A DNA stretch of 64,000 nucleotides from Harmothoe impar (GCA_947462335.1 OX381710.1:34781204-34845203), one strand, 5' to 3'; positions 34,050 to 45,397 are shown, numbered from the stretch's first letter. Program-made: numbers and translations. Notes: generated by a model from the sequence alone, not told the origin.

Positions 34050-34319
34050 ATGAAAGTTGCATCTCAAACTTTTAATACTCGGTATGGGGCCCCGTGGGGC
34101 TGGGACCAATATTTGCAATTTTCGGAAATACTGTCGAGAATTTCTAGATGGAAACACCTTGTCTGGGGTAATTTGACCTCTACTCTTCGATATTCAAGTA
34201 ATACTCAAGCTATTCTGACTCTAAACATGAGTAAAACGGTCATTTACCAGCGTTATCGGCAGCGCCGACATCAACAACTGCTGATCTCCCTTGGTTACAT
34301 GACCCAGCTCCGTTTCTAA
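34050..34319 (+). CDS. 89-codon open frame in palindrome arms, unknown
   Basis: Starts MKVASQTFNTRYGAPWGWDQ and ends with a basic stretch SKTVIYQRYRQRRHQQ. It is open in both arms (mirror 30785-31054 on the minus strand) with one noticed replacement (Leu here, Phe there). It may be the remnant of an element-encoded protein, but I recognise no family and there is no codon bias to support it. Confidence 0.25.
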   Translation: MKVASQTFNTRYGAPWGWDQYLQFSEILSRISRWKHLVWGNLTSTLRYSSNTQAILTLNMSKTVIYQRYRQRRHQQLLISLGYMTQLRF

Positions 34320-35318
34320 GGCCTCATGGATCGGGGCCCTGAAGGGGGATCTGCAGAGGCCCTATATCGGGCCCTAGATATGTACATTATATTAATATCT
34401 CATAACTTAATTTACTCTAAAATCTTTTGATAGTTCATAACCTTGACCCTTATCTCCTTTTCTCGCGGGATAAAGATAGAATTTGGTTGTTGGCGTGGCC
34501 TCTCGTGGATATCTGCTCTTCTCCACGGCACCTCTCGAGCCCCCTGCGGGGCCTCTAGGGCTGCTAGACGTCTCTCTGCTATGTAGTGTGGGATGTAAAA
34601 GAACCCTTGTCTCGGTAAAAGGGCCAATAGATTCGATCACCATCACCGCTCTTGAAATGACCATAGCTGTTAACTAAGGCGTAAAGCAACCCACACACCC
34701 ACACACCCACACACCCACACATTTTTCTGTATGAGCCTTCAGACCTCAAGCTGCTCAGTGTACGGGACTAGGTTTTGTCATAGGCCCTACGGACGCTACT
34801 CAAGGTAAAAATAAGAGAGCTGTCTCACCATGACATTGGGCTGGCTGTAGTTTTTTATGTTTCGGTACCTACAACCAAAACAGCCAGTACCCGCCCCAGG
34901 GCTTCATGTCGCACGCGGGAAAAGTATAACGGTGGCGCCAACTGTCGGAATAGCGGGTACACTACGTCAGTAGTTCTTTTGTTCTCCGCTGAGTGACTGG
35001 GCGAAATGTAGTCGGTAGCTCTATTTTCTGTGCACTGTTCTGTTCATTTTCTACACTTAACACTTAAATAGACCGCGTGTTTGTACAAGCTAACCGTTTT
35101 TATCAGTGCAAAAATTAAATAAACATCGGATAGAACACTAAAAAAATGAGAAAGTAATCCAGCACTTAGTATAAGGCACCAGTTTTATCATGAGACACCG
35201 AAAGTCTGTTTTTTTTAAGGTGGATAAGACAGTCGACTGAGAGCTCCAAACTAACCAAAAACGTACCAGAGGGAGAACGTACCCGACAGGGCAGGGGCCT
35301 TCTACACCCCGGCTCTGA

Positions 35319-35522
35319 TTGATGAGCAAGCGACAAGTGCTACAGAGGGCCTATTCCTCTTTTGAGGTGGGCCCGAAATTGAACAAAAGAATAAACTCAA
35401 GAAAAAGCCTTAGGCTTAAAAGAGTTGTAGATACTGATTTTAACGAAGAAGTCACATTCATTAGTTTACAAATAGCCCGTGTAAGTGCGCCCATGTCTTG
35501 CTTATTTCTCATAGGGTTGTAA
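35319..35522 (+). CDS. Exon-like open frame in palindrome arms, unknown
   Basis: Basic frame MMSKRQVLQRAYSSFEVGPK continuing through KLNKRINSRKSLRLKRVV to FISLQIAR, directly followed by a consensus GTAAGT (35479-35484) that could be a splice donor. The mirror frame is 29581-29784 (minus), with one residue changed only after the donor. It could be a first exon of an element gene driven from inside the arm. No homology is recognised. Confidence 0.3.
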   Translation: MMSKRQVLQRAYSSFEVGPKLNKRINSRKSLRLKRVVDTDFNEEVTFISLQIARVSAPMSCLFLIGL

Positions 35523-35582
35523 GATAGTCACATCATGATGCACATCATCATAAACGCAATCATGATACCTTTCATTGTAAGT

Positions 35583-35631
35583 AGACTCGCCTCTCTGCCC
35601 TCTCTTTTAGAGAGGGCAGAGAAGCGAGTCT
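35583..35631. repeat. 49-nt near-perfect hairpin, right arm
   Basis: Mirror of 29472-29520. Stem AGACTCGCCTCTCTGCCCTC with its inverted partner and one mismatch. Confidence 0.8.
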
Positions 35632-35844
35632 CACTCTTAAAAAACCCTTCCCCTCCCCCCCTCCCCCCCCTCCCCCCCCCATGCATCTTAAAGAGTGCCC
35701 CCCAGAGTGCCCCTCCCCCCCTAGAAAAAAAGAGCCGTATTTTTAAATTATTTTTTAGCAAGCTTTCAGCTTGCTTTTTTTTTCTTTTTTTAAATTTATT
35801 TATCCATCAAAATCTCAAGTGACTTATTTTGAAAGCCAACCTAG

Positions 35845-36106
35845 TAGTCACGTGACCCCCTTAAGTAGGTCACTTCCCGTCACGTGACCTATTTGAATTT
35901 CCCGCCAACATGGTGGTCACGTGACCCTCTTAAGTAGGTCACTTCCGGTCACGTGACCTATTTGAATTTCCCGCCCAAAGGTCACGTGACCGGAAGTAGG
36001 TCACTTCCGGTCACGTGACCTATTTGAATTTCCCGCCAAAAGGGAGGCCTCTCATTGGCTGCTTTTGAATTTCCCGCCAAAAGGGAGGCCTCTGATTGGC
36101 TGCAGG
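35845..36106. promoter_or_regulatory. CCAAT / E2F / E-box / ETS motif array, right arm end
   Basis: Mirror of the left-arm array: six GTCACGTGAC, four ATTTCCCGCC, several ACTTCC(G) and two ATTGGCTGC motifs. It lies 555-816 bp upstream of the 36661 exon of the host gene, a position from which it could influence host transcription. Confidence 0.6.
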
Positions 36107-36166
36107 TCGATTGAGTAATAAACAGTACTTAACTATAGTCCCGTTCCGATACATACTATACTACTG

Positions 36167-36660
36167 ATAACCTTTTGGCTCCACCCGGTTTTGCTGCTTA
36201 GGTGACAGTCTGTTACTAAACTACATACACATAGATGATATTTACAAATGGATGAGGTGGTACAACGATTGACGACTTAACTGCTGGTATCCAATACCAA
36301 GTAGGTTTACGTAGAGGTTTGGGTGTAGAGGGGGAAGGGGGGAGGTACATTAAAAGTCATTGCTGTTGCTTTGGCGTACACAGATTCAATATATGCCATG
36401 CAGGCACTCACAAATTCTGATAAAAGAACATTTTAAAGACATTAGAATAATATAGTATACCATTTGCGTCTTCACATTCTAGGATCAATTCTACATGTAA
36501 TGAGGAACTAGTCTCCCGAGAAAAAGTAATGCCAACATCCATCCCTGTTGAATAGATAAGATTTTTTTTTTAAACTAGTTTGCGAAATGATACTCGGTAC
36601 CAGCTACGTCATGGTCATATAAGATGTTTTCATGCAGGATATGTGTTCTCTATTTTGCAG
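36167..36660. other. Intron remainder before the shared exon
   Basis: About 0.5 kb after the palindrome, AT-rich, with nothing recognised. Acceptor TATTTTGCAG at 36651-36660. Confidence 0.7.
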
Positions 36661-37283
36661 AGGTAAAACAAGAGGCAGAGCGCATTGCTGAACGGGAGGC
36701 TGGCGAACGTCGTCTGGCTGAACAAGGTCGTCAGAGACGCAGTCTCGCGGAAGAACGCGACAGGCACGACGAGAGCGCCCTCTGGGGACAGATAGAACGT
36801 ACCAAATCAGGCACATTCACAGGTGCAGACGACATCAAACCAACGGACCTATTGTGGCGTCATATAGAATCAACTCCAGGAAATAAGACCACTGTGTCAT
36901 CAACGACGTCGTTTGGAACCGGAACTTACGGCTACAAACCGGAATACGACCTCGAACAGGCCGAACGCCAGATTATAGAGAACCTAGAGCGTGAGGAACA
37001 AGCGAAGGCTGTGCCTACGCCACCCTGGCGGGACGCTGAAAAAGCTAACGGCGGGATAAAGCCTTGGAAGTCATCTGATAAATTGTCGTCTGCTGAGCGG
37101 ACGATGACTTCCGGTTACGGCATGAATGACTTGGAGGCTCGCACCATGAAGGACATGGAGTCGACTCTTGAGTCGAGACCCACCGATGAAAAACCCATCC
37201 GAAGTAGTATGAGGTTCTTTGATTTTGAGTCAGATCAAAAACGCATGGAAGAATGGGGCAGGGAGAATGAGAGGAGAATCAAG
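36661..37283 (+). CDS. LMO7: LMO7-like exon: coiled coil and conserved linker
   Basis: Entry phase 1, exit phase 0; donor ATCAAG|GTATGT. About 208 codons. It starts with a highly charged helix (EVKQEAERIAEREAGERRLA ... RQRRSLAEERDRHDESALW). Next comes a Thr/Ser/Gly-rich part (TGTYGYKPEYDLEQAERQII), then a second helix and a linker ending FFDFESDQKRMEEWGRENER. It accepts either the 24162 exon or the 27450 alternative first exon. Helix-rich segments of this type in LMO7/LIMCH1 are thought to mediate association and myosin/actin contacts; that role is inferred here. Confidence 0.9.
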
Positions 37284-38313
37284 GTATGTATCTGTTTCAT
37301 AAATATACCTGACGCATCGATTGTAAATCATCCATCATCAGAAGGAATTGGCTCCCAAAATAATGTCATGCAAAGTAGAATCACGTTTGCACAAATGAAG
37401 GTGTTGAAGTTTAAACTAAAAGCATGGTGTTGATTATATGATAATGAAGGCACGTTGAGGTCTGGTGGTTGAGTGGACCTCTGATATAGCTTAGCATGCC
37501 AGCACCCATTATTAATTGATGCTACACCGGCCATCCAGGCGTCCTTGACCTTCACTTGACTTTGCTGCCAGTGTGACACTTGGCACTCAAAGTCAACCCG
37601 CAGACAGATTATCCCACATTAAAATTCCGATGTAAAATATATTGATCACAGCTACACTCATATGTCTGGGCCCAACATGAAGTGTATTCTCTTGTCCCAC
37701 TGACAAAGGTAGAATATCCTTGTTTTATAGAAGCAATCAGTTTTTGAATTATTTGGAGATCACAGGCAATTTAATCACATTATCTTTATTCCATGGATGA
37801 TTATCAAAAGTCATAGGAGCACATTTTGTCACCAGCATTAGATAATTATACCTCAGTGTTTTAGCTATAATGTAATGAGAAAAACACTATGAAATAATTA
37901 TATGTATATCTAAACATTAAACAAATCTCAGGCAATGAACTTAAATTTTCATGATATCCCTGTTCGGTTGGGAATTTATGATTTCCTTAACCTACAAAAA
38001 CATAAATATAATATACATGAGTGGCTCATATGACTGCAGTATAAATTTTGCATTTCAATACTATAAATATTCTTCCAAAATTGGGCATCATAATTAATTA
38101 ATCACCCTATACAATTACGCATAGAGCTATATGTACTTCAACAAGGTACATTTATAGAGGAGAACGTCCTAGATACAATTGATATTGTTTGAGATGAAAC
38201 AGTCTGTGTTTATCCCATATACTTACAAGGAGCATTTTGTTACTGTGTGTGTGGACTGTGCTCGTAAAGTGCATGGTGTGCCACCAATGTGTACTCCTCC
38301 TCTGTCCCTACAG
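37284..38313. other. Intron
   Basis: 1.0 kb, AT-rich, no repeat recognised. Acceptor TGTCCCTACAG at 38303-38313. Confidence 0.7.
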
Positions 38314-38361
38314 CCCGAGGATCGGCCCACCTACAAAGTGGAAACTCAAATTAACCTGCAG
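38314..38361 (+). CDS. LMO7: LMO7-like 48-nt exon
   Basis: It has 16 codons (PEDRPTYKVETQINLQ), phase 0 at both ends, acceptor CCCTACAG| and donor CTGCAG|GTACAT. Symmetric, so it can be skipped in frame. Short linker with no domain. Confidence 0.75.
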
Positions 38362-39985
38362 GTACATTATCATCCATCTACCCTCTTTTGGTACTACTTG
38401 ATATTGTCTTGTGTTGTGTATATGGCTAATGATAACCCCTATCAGTAGTGGCCGGCTGCAGCAGCCCCCCTCTCCTCACAGGCTGCGTGGGTGTGTGGCC
38501 GCCTAGGTGGTGGTATATAAACTATATCAGTATTACAATATGCAATAACATTAACAGGTGTCAACAAATGATCCTGGAACAAGGTCCCTGAAGAAATTCC
38601 TCCTCAAGATGCTCTGCAAAATTCACTGCTTCAATTCCTAATAATAACAAGTTGTAAATGATTTGATCCCTCTTTGATGTTGTGTGGCTTGTGTGTGAAA
38701 TAGCATTCTTTACCTCATTTTGCTACCACAGATTATATGCTTTTGTAAATTATACGTAATTTTAGACACACAGTTCCCTCTGTCACTCCCCAGTGACTTA
38801 CACTGAATTACCCCATACTATAAAGATGAATGTTGTGCTGTGAGAGTGACCATGTGTGTGATTGTCGTTTCCGCTTCCTGCGTGCATGGCTTTTTAGTGT
38901 TAGGGGTGCTTGATATATAGCCCCCTGTCAGCGAGAGCACATACTAATACCTATATCTACCCGCTTATTTAGCACCACAGATGACTTCTGACTCACAACG
39001 GAATCAACTCTAAGCTTCTTTTGTTTTATTTCTTGAAGCAATCGTCGTTTTTCATAGCTTTTAACCCCATGATTTCGGTACTAGATCTGGAGTTTAACCT
39101 TTAAGTTCTATTGTAGTCTCATGGCGATTATAGATGTGTCACTATTAATTTTATTTACCTATTGTATAAACGTGTACTCTAGTATGGTAAGTAGGTATAA
39201 CCACTATACTGGGAATGTTACTCATGACATTGAACAAAATAACAATAGGTGGAATAAGTCTAGAACATGTTGACCCCTGACTTCAAATAGTAACTAAACT
39301 CAGAATACACAATATATGTATAAGCATAGTGCGTCATCAGACACTTTTTGATTATTTTGAATGCCACTTGTCAACCTGAAAGTAGGCTATGACTCTAGAA
39401 CGCTTAGTCAATAAGCTCGAATCTGAACGTATAATTTTCTGAAGCTCACATATCAACCTATAATTAGCTGAAAGGGCTTTTATAAACGTTATTTACTGCC
39501 ATTGAGGGCAGGTTGTCTTTTTCTGGCTAGTATAAAGTACTTTCAAATGGCTCTTGAGCATCAGCAACTCTTTTCTACTAGACTATAATAGTATAACAAG
39601 CAGATCACTGAGTATAGTTGACAGTTGCCTTTTAAGTCCTGTAAGCTAGACATAAATTACAGTTGTATTGTGAAATTCTAGTATTTCCCATCTGTACATC
39701 TAGCTATGATTAGACCAAGTTTCCTGTCTATAATTGAGAAATTCTCGATAAAAGTTATTTATCTAATGAAAGAAGCATCACTTTAAAAAGACACAACAAC
39801 GGTGTGACATTGGGATCAGCTATTTTGATTTAATCACAGTAATAGCGCTGTATATCAACTTCCTGTTTTTTTTTCATAGTGGAACATCGTAAAATACAGC
39901 TGCTGATACATATATCAGAATAATTAATGCATTAATCAGTTTACTACTGTATATACCTCACCTGGCCCTGTACCTCTACCCACAG
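38362..39985. other. 1.6-kb intron
   Basis: AT-rich non-coding sequence with no repeat identified. Acceptor CTCTACCCACAG at 39974-39985. Confidence 0.65.
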
Positions 39986-40078
39986 GAGCAGTTTGAGAGA
40001 GATCAGGAGGAAATGAGACTCAGGTACGAACAGGACAAACAACAAACAGAAGCCATTCACGAACAAAAAAGACAAAAG
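39986..40078 (+). CDS. LMO7: LMO7-like exon: coiled-coil segment
   Basis: It has 31 codons, phase 0 at both ends; acceptor TACCCACAG|, donor CAAAAG|GTGGGT. Sequence EQFERDQEEMRLRYEQDKQQ continues TEAIHEQKRQK and is a continuous charged helix. Confidence 0.85.
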
Positions 40079-41169
40079 GTGGGTGTAAAAAGAATTATGA
40101 CAAAATAACTATTATCCACCAAGGTCCATATTCACTTCACAGTGGGCTGATCTTGTTTCCATAGTCTTTCTACCTAGGTTCTGCTTCTTCTTGAGACCAA
40201 ATCTATCCCTGCATGCTCTCGTGGTATTTGTTCGAACATAGTTTACAGGCTGTATGAGGTAAAGTCATACCACAAGAGCTACATGCCCTCCATGGTTTAT
40301 ATGACCATTCATATGTTAGAGGTGTTGAATTTAATTATTATCATAATTCCAAGGTCGACTTTGTTCTCAGTATATTAAAGCGTAGAGGTGCATGGGGTTT
40401 CTTTGGTGAATCACAAAGTGAATCCAATGCTTACCATTTTGCCATACTACCTATCTGTAGCTGGGTAGAATGCCCTTTGTACTGTCTTTACTAATCTGTC
40501 ATGGTTCTGCCATAAATACCCCACCCTACGTGCCATCCGCCTCCACCCCATTTTCTATAAGATCACCAAGAACGTCCCCATCTGTTTACAATAACCTTTC
40601 TTGTCATCGTTTATCACATCCCACATTGTTCTAGCTCTCGGCTCAAATCATAGGATGATTTTTTTTGTGGATTCTCACAATGTGTCTGGGATTGGTGCCG
40701 TATGAACATGGTGAACATGGGGATGGTTTACACAGAGTGTGTCAGTGTGGTTACATGTATATATAACCATGGACACATAACCCACTGCGTCTCTAACCCT
40801 TAAAGGACCACATAGTGATTTTAGGTGCTAAGCCCTTTGTCGACGTGAATAGTATTATCCAGCCTTGGAAAATCCATGCATCCATGCATCATGCTTGCCC
40901 ATTGTGAGCGTATCAACCACATAGGGTTGACATGATACTTCAATGCACTTTTAACCTGCGTTACTCGCCAGGGGAACATCTACACATCATGACGATGAGG
41001 GACATAAAACATTAACGCAATATGCTGCCCTCAAAAGGCAAATGACAATACACTTTCCTTTATCCAAACTATAACCACCTGTATGCTATCATCACAATGT
41101 GGAGTTCTGTGTGGGAACACGAAGGCCATTTTTGAATTTATTGTTTTATGGTGACCTTGTCTTCTGCAG
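40079..41169. other. Intron with a TTAAGG/GCAT element
   Basis: 1.1 kb. Contains a family copy at 40797-41038. Acceptor TCTTCTGCAG. Confidence 0.65.
40797..41038. repeat. TTAAGG/GCAT element, copy 7
   Basis: It begins aacccttaaaggaccacata and ends aatatgctgccctcaaaagg. The centre has ccatgcatccatgcatcatg. Confidence 0.6.
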
Positions 41170-41205
41170 GACTCCGACTCCGTGTCTATGTTGAACATAG
41201 GCCAG
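41170..41205 (+). CDS. LMO7: LMO7-like 36-nt micro-exon
   Basis: It has 12 codons (DSDSVSMLNIGQ), phase 0 at both ends; acceptor TTCTGCAG|, donor GGCCAG|GTAATA. Symmetric, and a candidate regulated micro-exon that would add a Ser-rich insert between two coiled-coil exons. Confidence 0.7.
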
Positions 41206-43080
41206 GTAATACAAATGTTGATAGATTCAAAACACCAAGTACTACATGTAGTATCCTTGAATAACTATAAAGCTTGCACGTTCTTTTGTCCAAAACATAT
41301 GTATTTGAAAAGGGAAAATAGCTTGTTAATTTTATCCAAAATGCCTTATTGTAATTGGTTACATTCAGTGTCATTGAATTGTAGATGTATGTTATTTTGG
41401 TTTTAAATCATCTTAAAATATGATGTCTGGCATTTAATTTTACATTAGAACAGACAGCATGTAGGTCTGGCATTCTAGGGTGTTTTGCATGAAATGGATA
41501 ATCTGTCCATAGTCTTATGGGGATAAAACACACATTTGAGTCCGCAGCACTTTGGGGATAGTATTGGTCTATTTATTCCTCATTATCATTTTCCATCTGT
41601 ATGCGTTGGTTACCTTGGTCATCCGATACCCCTTACCGTACGATTAGTATCATTATAAATGTACAGAGCAGAGGTGTCGCATGTCGCTAGTTGTTGGTCG
41701 TGTCGCATGGGGGAGCCACGATCAGAGAGACGCTGCCCACCAGAGGGCGGGTCATGTTGTTGTAGAGGTCAGCGTCCCTTTGACCTTTCCCGGCCTGCCC
41801 GGAGTTCCCTGTAAATGAATAATGCACTGACCCAGGTATTTTATCAGAAGTGTAATTATATCCCTCCTGCTGGCGTCTATAATCTCAACCCATCATCATT
41901 AGATGGTTTCATTAAGTTTCTGATATTTACATTGATAAGGCTATGCTCTGAGATTGCAATCCCTTAATTGACTTTTGATGGTCTGTTTGGTACTCTCACT
42001 AGTTATAGTTTTGCACGTCGGGAGGTCACTGTTTACAAACGGTCTTCATAGTGTTCATCTGCAGATTATCATTTATTGGCTACAGATCCCATAGCAGTAG
42101 TTGGTACATGGAGAATGTGCATGGGGCAGCGATGTTCTAAATGAACAATATCTCAATCTCATGTTGTATTTCCCTCTTTTGCAAGGACCTGTGGAACTTT
42201 GTAGAGGCATTTATCGAGGGATATACCCTTGTCGACGCTACATCTACCTATTCGGAGGCATAATAATTCGCCATAACTTAAAGTCAATTGTGATTTGACA
42301 GTTCTGAAATAAAAAATGTATTACTCTTCAATGTCTTGTGGAAATTGTCTCACATAAATGAATTTACTCTTTATGTATTTACTCTCTACATATGATTGAA
42401 GGCTTAAGAAATATGATAATATCTGGTATAGCAAAAGGGTACGCCCAGATGGTACGCCTGAGCGAATCCAATGATCCTTCTCACTATAAACCAAGGCTAT
42501 AAATAACGAATACCGGCTGTGATTAGTTTACGTTCCATTGCCGTCTCGCAATTTGGGTAACATCTGCTCCAGTAAGCTGTTAGTTAAGGTTAGATTGAGA
42601 CTCGCGGTCATGAGGGCATGTATAATATGGGGGCTATCTGTACCCTTCAACTAACAGACAAAGGTCACACATGTTGTCTAGAGAATTACTGACCTGGATA
42701 GCTCGATCCTCATCTCAAACTAACCATCTGTTTAGAGGTAAGATATTTCTTTTACTAACAGTCCAATTTCACTTCCAACACCCATGATACACTTTCCTAA
42801 CTACAATTGTTCTTCCTACATTTATGAATGAAACGAATTTCTGTTTATGTCAGATAATTACATTGTTAACAGATTGCCTCACAGTCGAATCAGAACAAGA
42901 AGACTGCCTGCTTCTTAGATAACTATGCTATCTGTCCTTGATGTGACCATCATCCGTTCTCGATGTGACCTTAATATGTCCATGATGAGACCTTATCTAT
43001 CCTTGATGTGATCTTCATCTGACCTTGACGTGACCTTCATCTGACCTTCACCTGACCTCCATCTGACCTTTGTCCTACAG
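41206..43080. other. Intron with CTCF-like site and TGACCTTCATC repeats
   Basis: A CCACCAGAGGGCGG motif lies at 41737-41750. Near the 3' end, degenerate direct repeats of TGATGTGACCTTCATC (about 42930-43072) make up the pyrimidine-rich tract ahead of the acceptor TTGTCCTACAG. Confidence 0.6.
41737..41750 (+). promoter_or_regulatory. Candidate CTCF-type site
   Basis: CCACCAGAGGGCGG fits the CCASYAGRKGGCRS core recognised by CTCF in bilaterians at every position. It stands alone in an intron; occupancy is unknown. Confidence 0.4.
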
Positions 43081-43439
43081 GAGGACCTGCTGCTGGAGAA
43101 GGAGCGCGAACACCAGCGGCAGCTGGAGGTGATGCGTCTCCAGCAGGAGGAGGAGCGGCAACGACGCCGCGCCCAGGAGGAGGTACGGCGCAGGCGCGAG
43201 GAACAGGAAGCGGAAGAGCGGCGGCGGCGGGACGAGGCCGAGCAGGAGCGCGTCCGGCAAGTGGAGGCAGAGAAAGAGCGGGAGAGGCAGCGGGAGAGGC
43301 AGAGAGAAGCAGCGGAACGCGAGGCAGCGAGGCAGCAGGAGCTGGAGGCCGAGCAGGAGCGACTCCGCGAGGAGGCCGAGCTCCAGAAGAAGCTCCAACG
43401 GCAGAAGATCCAGGTGGACCGTCAGCAAGTGTCACAACA
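43081..43439 (+). CDS. LMO7: LMO7-like exon: main coiled coil
   Basis: Entry phase 0, exit phase 2; acceptor GTCCTACAG|, donor CAACA|GTAAGT. About 120 codons made almost only of E, R, Q, A and L (EDLLLEKEREHQRQLEVMRL ... ending LQRQKIQVDRQQVSQQ). This is the longest continuous helix of the protein, with a single-alpha-helix or coiled-coil type E/R pattern. It can join the 53651 exon (CA+G, Gln) or, possibly, the candidate terminal exon at 48581 (CA+C, His). Antisense open frames here are by-products of GC-rich codons. Confidence 0.9.
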
Positions 43440-44940
43440 GTAAGTACTACTTATACTTGTACATGTACCTGTTTTTGTGTGTATGTATATATCCCGGGTA
43501 TATATGCGTCTGTGTGAATCTGTCTGTGTATTATGTGGTAGAGATTAAAATACCAACTCTAGTTAATGTGTTAGGGAATCCGGAGTGAAGAAAGAATGGA
43601 ATTAGATGGGTCTAGACACTCGATATCGACAGTGCGACGTGGGCATTTTGGAGCTAAGTGGCATTCAGATGTGGCCTTAAACGGGCTACATACAAATGTA
43701 TCTACATCTTCACTTTAGCATTCACTTCTTTCATACATTCCCTATGATGTTTAGTGACTTTAATCGGTGTCATCAACTCCAGCCTTTAATACCACGGCCT
43801 GGGGGACATTTCGTCCCTCTTGGTGCGTCAACAGACACTGGGAAATTCAAGCCTTGGGACATACGACAAGCTTCAGGCATTGACCGCGAGGTGGTAGCAC
43901 AATGGCCACCTTCCGACTGCGCATGCGTGTCTTGTCCCCCAGGGGAGGGAGATCAAAGACTGTCTATAATTAACCTTCAAGGTGACTGTCCCACAAATAC
44001 GAGTCAGTGATGGTGGCCGCAGGACATACCTATACCCAAAGGATGCCCATTCAACACATACTTGGCCAGATTAGTTAATTCCATTTGGGGGAGTTTGGGA
44101 TGAAAAGGACGAGCAAATAAAATCCCTTGATCCCTGTGGAGTTGGGTGTATTCAGATCCTTACCCTCAGCCCATAGCATACAATGGACCCCAGTCGTGTT
44201 TAATCATGAGTAAATAACATGTTAACACTTGTACTTCCACACGTTGGTCATTTATAGACGGGTCAGTCAAGCTAATAACGAATTGCAGTGTTGATCTAGA
44301 TCTTTACCCATGGTGCCCAATGAACAAACCCGACAGGGTGTCGGCGACATACATCACTCAGAAAGAGTATTTTCTTTTCCTCGGTGTGTGTGACTTACCT
44401 TACCTGAAATAAGCCACCTTTCAACGAACTCAATAGAAAAAGGCAGTGTGTATAAATACACAGCCAGACTTATCTGCCTTTTCTATTCAAACACAAGGCC
44501 CCTTGTTGACATTACTGGTTATGGCACTGTGTGGTCCATATGGTGCCATGTTGAAAAAGACTTATTAATTTTCGCCCAATATAATATGTTGAGACTTTTT
44601 AGCCCCGAATAATGATCGTGATCTATCGAGATATTAAAGGCCTAAACATCGGCCTAAGACAGAGAGCTCATACCACAATACTGGCCTAAGTCTGCTGTTC
44701 AGCCAGATCAGCCACCGGACATGCCCTAATTACACTTCCAATCAGCCTCTTATACATTACATATCCCTGTCTATCCTCACATTAAGTATACACATGTATC
44801 TCCACATAGTCCGCTTGGCTTTTACTCAGCTCATATTACCCTCTGCAGAAACTAATCCTCGGGGGTAATCCCTACTTCCGGTTGGCCGTTTGGGTTAATC
44901 CTTCAGTCCCAATATCGCCCCTCAAAGGTTCTCCCTGAGG

Positions 44941-45397
44941 TCTCGGACCACCAAAACATTTTTCACTATAATTTAATGTACAATAACATGCCCTAAAAGT
45001 GGTCAAAGGTTATTCAATCTCATCAAAATTATCCTTATACTTTAGAGCCATGTTAGTTATTCATTATGAGGCCAGAAAATGCCCACTTTTACCAATCCAG
45101 TCTTTTTTTATTGACCTGTGAAGGCACTCACCTCAGAATCCATCTTGGTTTTTGCTGCAGAACTCACAATTTCCACCTTTTTTCCACAATTTTTTTTAGC
45201 CTACTCTGACATTGGGTAGTGCTTGCTAATTTCTATTTCCCATATCAGAACAAATCACAGATTTTATAAATGCATAATATCAAAGCTTGCCCTAATTCCC
45301 ATTTACTAATATAAACCAATCAGAGGCCACAATGTCTGAAATGCCTAGATTTACTGTATGATCGTTTTCACCGTAGTCTCGTTTTGGTGGTCCGAGA
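44941..45397. repeat. CTCGGACCACC element, copy 1
   Basis: TCTCGGACCACCAAAACATT at the left, CGTTTTGGTGGTCCGAGA at the right. 457 bp, non-coding, AT-rich. It differs from copy 2 by about one T in a T-run. Confidence 0.8.

Larger units (their letters stand above)
28930..36166. mobile_element. 7.2-kb inverted-repeat (palindromic) element with 3.38-kb arms
   Basis: The left arm (28930-32313) and right arm (32790-36166) are reverse complements over their full lengths, with only scattered substitutions and indels (about 3384 and 3377 bp). They surround a 476-bp unique spacer. The ends are CAGTAGTATAGT ... ACTATACTACTG, directly flanked by ATAA on both sides, which may be a 4-bp target duplication. 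No transposase is evident. It may be a non-autonomous long-TIR or foldback DNA transposon, or an inverted duplication. It sits in the intron between the 27450 alternative exon and the 36661 exon. An assembly artefact is possible but less likely given the independent arm differences and unique spacer. Confidence 0.75.
32790..36166. repeat. Right arm of palindrome
   Basis: Mirror image of the left arm. Differences noticed: a C-run of 9 here against 8 in the left arm (33025-33034 versus 32069-32077), which shifts a small frame; single-base changes (for example caccttg here for cactttg); and one or two A-run length changes. The arms therefore diverged independently or are kept similar by conversion. 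Confidence 0.85.

Noticed and set aside
30379..34722. CRISPR-like array from GTGTGTGGGT and CATGTCAC repeats
   Set aside because: Simple or degenerate eukaryotic tandem repeats without regular spacers; the genome is animal.
28930..36166. Polinton/Maverick or integrated virus
   Set aside because: Long inverted repeats, hairpins and E2F-type sites prompted the idea, but there is no capsid, polymerase, integrase or protease coding and the unique part is only 476 bp.
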